From the NCBI GenBank assembly GCA_027488335.1, contig JAIYBU010000154.1:1-64000 (forward strand): DNA of 64,000 bases, read 5' to 3'. How positions within the stretch are numbered: the first letter of the stretch is position 1; the number at the start of each line of letters is the position of its first letter. The DNA comes from Cytophagaceae bacterium (lineage in GTDB: Bacteria > Bacteroidota > Bacteroidia > Cytophagales > Spirosomataceae). The position numbers were made by a program, and so were the translations under genes. The notes below the pieces were generated by a model. That model worked only from the letters and a program-made list of their open reading frames with translations. It made no database searches and had not been told where the DNA came from. This document shows, piece after piece, positions 59,974-64,000 of the stretch.

Positions 59974-60061
59974 GGAGAGATGACTGAGAGGCCGAAAGTA
60001 GCCGTTTGCTAAACTGCCGTACCTCATAAGGGTACCGAGGGTTCGAATCCCTCTCTCTCCG
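59974..60061 (+). tRNA. tRNA-Ser (anticodon GCU)
   Basis: The 88-base gene has acceptor GGAGAGA/TCTCTCC, D arm ACT...AGT, anticodon loop TTGCTAA (anticodon GCT in DNA), a long variable arm (GTACC TCATAA GGTAC-type) as in class II tRNAs, and T arm GAGGG/CCCTC. The anticodon stem GCCGT/ACTGC has one C-T mismatch in the third pair. No CCA is encoded. Confidence 0.9.
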
Positions 60062-60092
60062 CAAAAAACTTTAAAAAGTTTTTCGTGCAAAG

Positions 60093-60123
60093 TTTGAAAT
60101 ATAAAATTTAATTTATAATTTTG
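60093..60123 (+). promoter_or_regulatory. Promoter of tRNA-Pro
   Basis: TTTG (60093-60096), 19 bases, then TAATTTTG (60116-60123) matches the Bacteroidota consensus exactly. The start region CACTCCCAAAC repeats that of the tRNA-Ser promoter. Confidence 0.65.
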
Positions 60124-60176
60124 CACTCCCAAACGGAAAGATAATCAAGTAAATGATTTTTGATTCGTAAGTTTTT

Positions 60177-60250
60177 CGGGGTGTAGCGTAGCCCGGTATC
60201 GCGTCTGCTTTGGGAGCAGAAGGTCGTCAGTTCGAATCTGGCCACCCCGA
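60177..60250 (+). tRNA. tRNA-Pro (anticodon UGG)
   Basis: The gene has acceptor CGGGGTG/CACCCCG, anticodon stem-loop TCTGC-TTTGGGA-GCAGA (anticodon TGG), and T arm GTCAG-TTCGAAT-CTGGC. The discriminator base is A. No CCA is encoded. A terminator follows about 24 bases later. Confidence 0.92.
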
Positions 60251-60273
60251 CAAAATAAGTAACAAATAGCATT

Positions 60274-60307
60274 AAAAGCCTCAAAATCATACGATTTTGA
60301 GGCTTTT
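60274..60307 (+). terminator. Intrinsic terminator of the tRNA-Ser/tRNA-Pro region
   Basis: AAAAGCCTCAAAATC (60274-60288) pairs perfectly with GATTTTGAGGCTTTT (60293-60307) around ATAC and is followed by TTG. The run of T after the stem fits an intrinsic terminator for the tRNA-Pro transcript. Confidence 0.8.
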
Positions 60308-60355
60308 TTGTTTATTTTGACTTGCCGTCCGCATGCTATTTCAAACCATATCGTT

Positions 60356-61288
60356 TCATATTGTATGTGCCCTATTCGGTGCCCTCATTTTTTTTTTATA
60401 TTTGTGCGATAAACTCTTCAACCCACCAAAAACCTGCTTATACTCGGCAGGTTTTTGGTTTTTCAATAATCTAAAAGAACGGTTAAAATTTGATAAATTA
60501 TGAAATCCACAATCAAATGCTATCTGTTGGATACTTTTTTTGTTTTCAATCAACATTCGACAGGCAAAACCGATTCTGACCTCAGTTAAAAATTGAATAT
60601 AGGTTTTCTGAGTTCTACTTTTAAAATATTTGCAAAAATTAGGTACCGACATATTCGCTACAATCGCAGCCTCTTCAATCAATATTTTTCGATGATATTG
60701 ATTGAGCGTAAATTCATACACTTTATTGATTTTCTGTGTGTCAAACTTTTGATACGCATCCACAAAAGCTTGGCTACTTAGCTGTTTTAATTCATTTGAA
60801 ATCGCAATCAATTCAAGAATTTCCAAAAGAATACAAAGTCGATTTAGGCTATTTGCTGTATCAAATATTTTGGACATTAAATGCACGACTCTCACTTTTG
60901 TTTCTCCCTCAATCCTCAAACCTACTGTTGATTTTTCAAACAGTGCTCTAACGTTTTCCAATTCTTTCAAACCATAAAATGTCTCACCAAAAAACTTTGG
61001 CAGAAACTGAATCACATTAGCCATCGCAATCTGGTCATCTCTACCTTCAAAATAACTACTATCGTTTTTCCAAACATGGGGCAGATTTTCACCAATCAGC
61101 ACTAAATCACCATCCTCGAAAAACTCAATACTATCACCCACGAAACGATTTCCTTTTCCATGAATGATGTAGGTTAATTCTAACTCAGGATGAAAATGCC
61201 ATTTGTTATAAAAATGGGAGAACCTATCTGTCCGAGCCACAAACGAATTGGCATCATTTGAATCAATTTTGCGAAGTATCGCCTGCAT
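60356..61288 (-). CDS. AraC-family transcriptional regulator
   Basis: The 310-residue regulator has an N-terminal cupin-like sensor (FYNKWHFHPELELTYIIHGKGNRFVGDSIEFFEDGDLVLIG) and a C-terminal double helix-turn-helix (EEAAIVANMSVPNFCKYFKSRTQKTYIQFLTEVRIGFACRMLI, then SIQQIAFDCGFHNLSNFNRSFRLLKNQKPAEYK). It diverges from the UxaA-type operon with a 233-base gap, so it likely controls that operon in response to a sugar or sugar acid. I chose the ATG at 61288 just before the cupin; a longer start at 61318 adds ten residues. Confidence 0.9.
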   Translation of the reverse strand: MQAILRKIDSNDANSFVARTDRFSHFYNKWHFHPELELTYIIHGKGNRFVGDSIEFFEDGDLVLIGENLPHVWKNDSSYFEGRDDQIAMANVIQFLPKFFGETFYGLKELENVRALFEKSTVGLRIEGETKVRVVHLMSKIFDTANSLNRLCILLEILELIAISNELKQLSSQAFVDAYQKFDTQKINKVYEFTLNQYHRKILIEEAAIVANMSVPNFCKYFKSRTQKTYIQFLTEVRIGFACRMLIENKKSIQQIAFDCGFHNLSNFNRSFRLLKNQKPAEYKQVFGGLKSLSHKYKKKMRAPNRAHTI

Positions 61289-61470
61289 ATTGAATACAAT
61301 TTGGTAGTGTTTGCACAAATTTGATAATATTTTATCAGTATTCCATAAGATTTCATAAAAAGTGCATCCCTCAATACGGTACTTTTGCTACATCATATTG
61401 TACTTTAATAAGGAAAGGGGAAGTTTCATAGGTGAAAAATAGGTTTAGTTTAAAAATTAGACGAAGAGTA

Positions 61471-61502
61471 GTAAAGGGTTCACATAATGAGTGAATCCTT
61501 AC
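61471..61502. promoter_or_regulatory. Inverted repeat just upstream of the UxaA-type gene
   Basis: GTAAAGGGTTCAC (61471-61483) faces GTGAATCCTTAC (61491-61502), complementary apart from one extra base and one mismatch, around ATAATGA. It ends 19 bases before the start codon. It may bind the AraC regulator or form a leader hairpin. Confidence 0.4.
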
Positions 61503-61521
61503 TTTAAATGATGTTTTAAAC

Positions 61522-63177
61522 ATGAGAAACAAAGTTTTAAAAGTCCATCCATCAGACAACCTAATGGTGGCTCTTCAACCATTAGAAAAATTTGAAGAAA
61601 TTGTTTGGGATGGAGAAAGATACATTTTACCAAATGCTATAGAAGCTAAACATAAATTTGTTACTCATGACCTCAATGTAGGAGATACGGCGACAATGTA
61701 TGGAGTAAGAGTTGGAAGGGCTATACAGAAAATAAATCGAGGAGAACAAATCACGACCTTTAACCTTAAACACGAAGCAGAAGAGTTTTCATCAAAAAGC
61801 AGAGTTCCCAAAAACGACTGGCAAGCACCTGATGTAAGTAAATGGAAGAACCGAACGTTCTTAGGTTATCAGCGGAGTGATGGACAAGTGGGCACTGCTA
61901 ACTACTGGTTAGTTATTCCTTTGGTTTTTTGTGAAAACCGCAATATTCTTAAACTAAAAGATGCCTTTGATAAAGCACTCGGCTATGCATTTCCAGATGT
62001 TTATTTGAAGCAAGTCCAAGATTTGGTTTTGCTGAATCAAAATGGTGAACAAGAAGCTATTAAATCTTACAAACCACAACACGGAGAAGATTTTCATTTC
62101 AACCAAAGAGTATTTTCAAACCTTGATGGAATCAAGTTTTTAACTCATGAAATGGGATGTGGTGGGGCAAACTCCGACTCCGAAAGACTGGCCGCTCTTT
62201 TTGCAGCTTATGCCAATAACGCTAATGTAGCAGGAATTACGGTTTTGAGTTTAGGCTGCCAGAAAACACAGTTAAGTGATTTGATGGATGCCATAAAAGT
62301 CCGTAATCCTTCCTTTAATAAAACTTTACTTTACTACGACCAACAAACTTTTGGGACAGAGTTCGAGATGCTGTCAGCGGCAATCAAAGAAACATTCACA
62401 GAACTTATCGAAGTCAATAAACTCACTCGAAAACCAGCTCCGCTATCTAAATTAAACATTGGATTGAAATGTGGTGGTTCTGATGGCTTTTCGGGAATCT
62501 CAGCAAACCCTGTTTTGGGGCATTTATCCGATTTGGTAGTGGCTTTGGGAGGAAGCACCTATTTAGCAGAATTTCCAGAATTGTGTGGTGTGGAGCAAGA
62601 ACTCATTAATCGTTGTGTAACAGATGAAAAAGCACAAAAGTTTGAGAACCTAATGGGAAACTATGCCGATTTAGCTAAAAGTTTGGGTGAAAGCTTTGAC
62701 ATGAATCCTTCATTCGGCAATATTAAAGATGGACTCATCACTGATGCCATTAAATCGGCAGGAGCAGCCAGAAAAGGTGGTACAGCCCCCATTGTAGATG
62801 TGTTAGATTATACAGAAACAGCTAAAGCAGCAGGCTTACACTTGGTCTGCACACCTGGCAACGATGTATTGGCTACAACTGGAAAAACGGCCGCTGGTGC
62901 AACCATCATTCTTTTTACCACAGGATTAGGTACACCCACTGGCAACCCAATCTGTCCAGTAGTGAAAGTCTCAACCAATACAAAATTGGCAAATAAGATG
63001 CCCGATATTATTGATTTTGACTGTGGAGCAATCATTGAAGGCGAAAAGACCATTCAACAAACTGCCGAAGAACTACTCGAATATTGTATTGATTTAGCAA
63101 GTGGTCAGTTCCAAACCAAGGCCCAGTTGTTGGGACAAGATGATTTTATTCCGTGGCAGAAAGGCATTAACTTATAA
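61522..63177 (+). CDS. UxaA-family (altronate-type) acid-sugar dehydratase
   Basis: The 551-residue enzyme belongs to the altronate/galactarate dehydratase family. Residues about 1-95 form the SAF domain (VHPSDNLMVALQPL ... GDTATMYGVRVGRAIQKINRGEQITTFNL); the rest is the UxaA catalytic part (FLGYQRSDGQVGTANYWLVIP, LTHEMGCGGANSDSERLAALFAAYANN, GLKCGGSDGFSGISANP, GTAPIVDVLDYTE, TGLGTPTGNPICPVVKVSTN). It is somewhat longer than E. coli UxaA. Its operon partners, an SDR and an FAH-family hydrolase, fit breakdown of a 6-deoxy sugar acid such as L-fuconate rather than altronate. Substrate by inference. Confidence 0.85.
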   Translation: MRNKVLKVHPSDNLMVALQPLEKFEEIVWDGERYILPNAIEAKHKFVTHDLNVGDTATMYGVRVGRAIQKINRGEQITTFNLKHEAEEFSSKSRVPKNDWQAPDVSKWKNRTFLGYQRSDGQVGTANYWLVIPLVFCENRNILKLKDAFDKALGYAFPDVYLKQVQDLVLLNQNGEQEAIKSYKPQHGEDFHFNQRVFSNLDGIKFLTHEMGCGGANSDSERLAALFAAYANNANVAGITVLSLGCQKTQLSDLMDAIKVRNPSFNKTLLYYDQQTFGTEFEMLSAAIKETFTELIEVNKLTRKPAPLSKLNIGLKCGGSDGFSGISANPVLGHLSDLVVALGGSTYLAEFPELCGVEQELINRCVTDEKAQKFENLMGNYADLAKSLGESFDMNPSFGNIKDGLITDAIKSAGAARKGGTAPIVDVLDYTETAKAAGLHLVCTPGNDVLATTGKTAAGATIILFTTGLGTPTGNPICPVVKVSTNTKLANKMPDIIDFDCGAIIEGEKTIQQTAEELLEYCIDLASGQFQTKAQLLGQDDFIPWQKGINL

Positions 63178-63182
63178 TAACA

Positions 63183-63950
63183 ATGATATTCAGTTTAAAA
63201 AATAAAGTAGTCGTTGTAACTGGTGGTGCAAGTGGAATCGGATTGGCAATTACCAAACTATTTGCACAACAAGGGGCGAAGGTTCATGTTTTGGAACTCA
63301 GTGCATCAACTGCCCAAAAACAAATCAATGAAGCTATTGATAATACAGAAAATATAGACATTCATGCTTGTGATGTAAGTAATTTGGCACAAGTAGAAGA
63401 TGTGATTAACCGCATAAAGAACATTGATATTTTAGTCAATAATGCAGGAATCGCCCATGTTGGCAACGCAGAAAATACGGATGAGCTTGATTTTGAGAGA
63501 GTAATCAACGTCAATGTAAAAGGGGTTTATCATTGTGTACATGCTGCTTTACCGCTGATGAAAGCTAATGGTGGCGGAGTAATTTTGAATATGGCATCGG
63601 TAGCTTCATCCGTCGGTATTTCTGATAGATTTGCCTATTCCATGTCAAAAGGTGCGGTGCGGTCTATGACGCAATCTATTGCCAAAGACTTTCTAAAAGA
63701 TAATATCCGATGTAATTGCATTTCTCCCGCACGAGTCCACACACCTTTTGTTGATGGTTTTATTGCTAAAAATTTTGAAGGAAAAGAGCAAGAAACCTTT
63801 GAGAAACTCTCGAAATCCCAGCCAATTGGAAGAATGGGGACACCCGATGAAATCGCCTATTTAGCACTTTACCTATGTTCGGCAGAATCAGGTTTCGTCA
63901 CAGGTTGTGATTACCCGATTGATGGTGGATTTATTTACCTAAACAATTAA
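63183..63950 (+). CDS. Short-chain dehydrogenase of the acid-sugar operon
   Basis: The 255-residue SDR has the cofactor motif VVVTGGASGIGLAITKL, the NNAG motif (IDILVNNAGIAHVGN), catalytic Ser and YxxxK (MASVASSVGISDRFAYSMSKGAVRSMTQSIAKDFL), and a C-terminal DGGFIYLNN. It starts five bases after the dehydratase gene and ends four bases before the FAH-family gene. By context it would oxidise the 4-position hydroxyl of a 2-keto-3-deoxy sugar acid, as 2-keto-3-deoxy-L-fuconate dehydrogenases do. Substrate by inference. Confidence 0.85.
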   Translation: MIFSLKNKVVVVTGGASGIGLAITKLFAQQGAKVHVLELSASTAQKQINEAIDNTENIDIHACDVSNLAQVEDVINRIKNIDILVNNAGIAHVGNAENTDELDFERVINVNVKGVYHCVHAALPLMKANGGGVILNMASVASSVGISDRFAYSMSKGAVRSMTQSIAKDFLKDNIRCNCISPARVHTPFVDGFIAKNFEGKEQETFEKLSKSQPIGRMGTPDEIAYLALYLCSAESGFVTGCDYPIDGGFIYLNN

Positions 63951-63954
63951 AAAA

Positions 63955-64000
63955 ATGAAATTATTACGCTTTGGTGAGTTTGAAAATGAAAAACCAGCAC
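63955..64000 (+). CDS. Fumarylacetoacetate hydrolase-family protein, N-terminus only
   Basis: Only 15 residues (MKLLRFGEFENEKPA) are within the window. They match the usual start of FAH-family hydrolases that cleave 2,4-diketo-3-deoxy sugar acids into pyruvate and lactate (typically MKLLRxG...KPG). The start is four bases after the SDR gene. The family call rests on this N-terminus plus the operon context. Confidence 0.65.
   Translation, partial: MKLLRFGEFENEKPA

Noticed and set aside
59974-60250. The tRNA-Ser/tRNA-Pro pair as an integration site for a mobile element
   Set aside because: There is no integrase gene, no repeated tRNA 3' end and no block of foreign genes within the window; the flanking operons look ordinary.
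1-64000. CRISPR arrays, insertion sequences or prophage genes
   Set aside because: I saw no regularly spaced direct repeats, transposase, integrase or phage structural genes anywhere in the window.

Overview
The window reads as a chromosomal segment of an aerobic, environmental Bacteroidota bacterium, most likely order Cytophagales (Spirosomaceae-like; genus not resolvable without a search). The signs are low G+C (roughly 35-40% by eye), SusC/TonB-type receptors, GLPGLI, DUF1080, GH127 and SO2930-type cytochrome genes, Bacteroidota -33/-7 promoters (TTTG N19 TAnnTTTG), weak Shine-Dalgarno signals, and dispersed palindromic repeats. There is no IS element, prophage, integrase, CRISPR array or rRNA operon.

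Layout. 1-10,300: start of a SusC-like gene, M19 dipeptidase, a glycosyltransferase/flippase-like pair, ruvC, fused hisB, a GMC oxidoreductase with a gluconate-dehydrogenase-subunit-3-like partner, thiL and a small lipoprotein. 10,500-19,100: a heavy-metal efflux locus on the minus strand (response regulator, sensor kinase, CzcC, CzcB, a fatty acid hydroxylase, CzcA). 19,200-27,300: tag, tRNA-Arg(CCU), GH20 hexosaminidase, a DUF433/DUF5615 toxin-antitoxin pair, a PcrA/UvrD helicase and umuDC. 27,400-30,100: cytochrome c maturation genes (ccmB, ccmC, ccmD-like, ccmE) plus a DCC protein. 30,200-33,200: feoA, feoB and a stand-alone GroES-like protein. 33,300-42,700: an MFS transporter, DUF1080, lolA, ftsK, and a beta-helix protein joined to a diheme cytochrome. 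43,000-50,600: plant cell-wall sugar genes (GH127, a CE12-GH28 fusion, kduI, kduD, a LacI regulator). 50,600-59,800: rarA, glgB, GLPGLI plus a TonB-linked outer-membrane protein, a DeoR regulator and nudK. 59,900-64,000: tRNA-Ser, tRNA-Pro, an AraC regulator and the start of an acid-sugar operon (UxaA-type dehydratase, SDR, FAH-family hydrolase).

How the genes fit together. The carbohydrate genes suggest use of pectin-like material: GH127 for arabinan side chains, CE12-GH28 for the galacturonan/rhamnogalacturonan backbone, KduI/KduD for unsaturated uronates. The last operon fits non-phosphorylating breakdown of a 6-deoxy sugar acid such as L-fuconate. The ccm genes supply heme for c-type cytochromes such as the diheme protein at 41.6 kb.

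I found no clearly new defence or mobile system. The best leads are an in-frame GC-rich palindrome inside the glycosyltransferase gene (2569-2632), a dispersed family of hairpins with a GTGCCACA-type core, a fatty acid hydroxylase placed inside the metal-efflux operon, a CcmE with Cys in place of the usual heme-binding His, the beta-helix/diheme cytochrome pair, and the AraC/UxaA/SDR/FAH operon.
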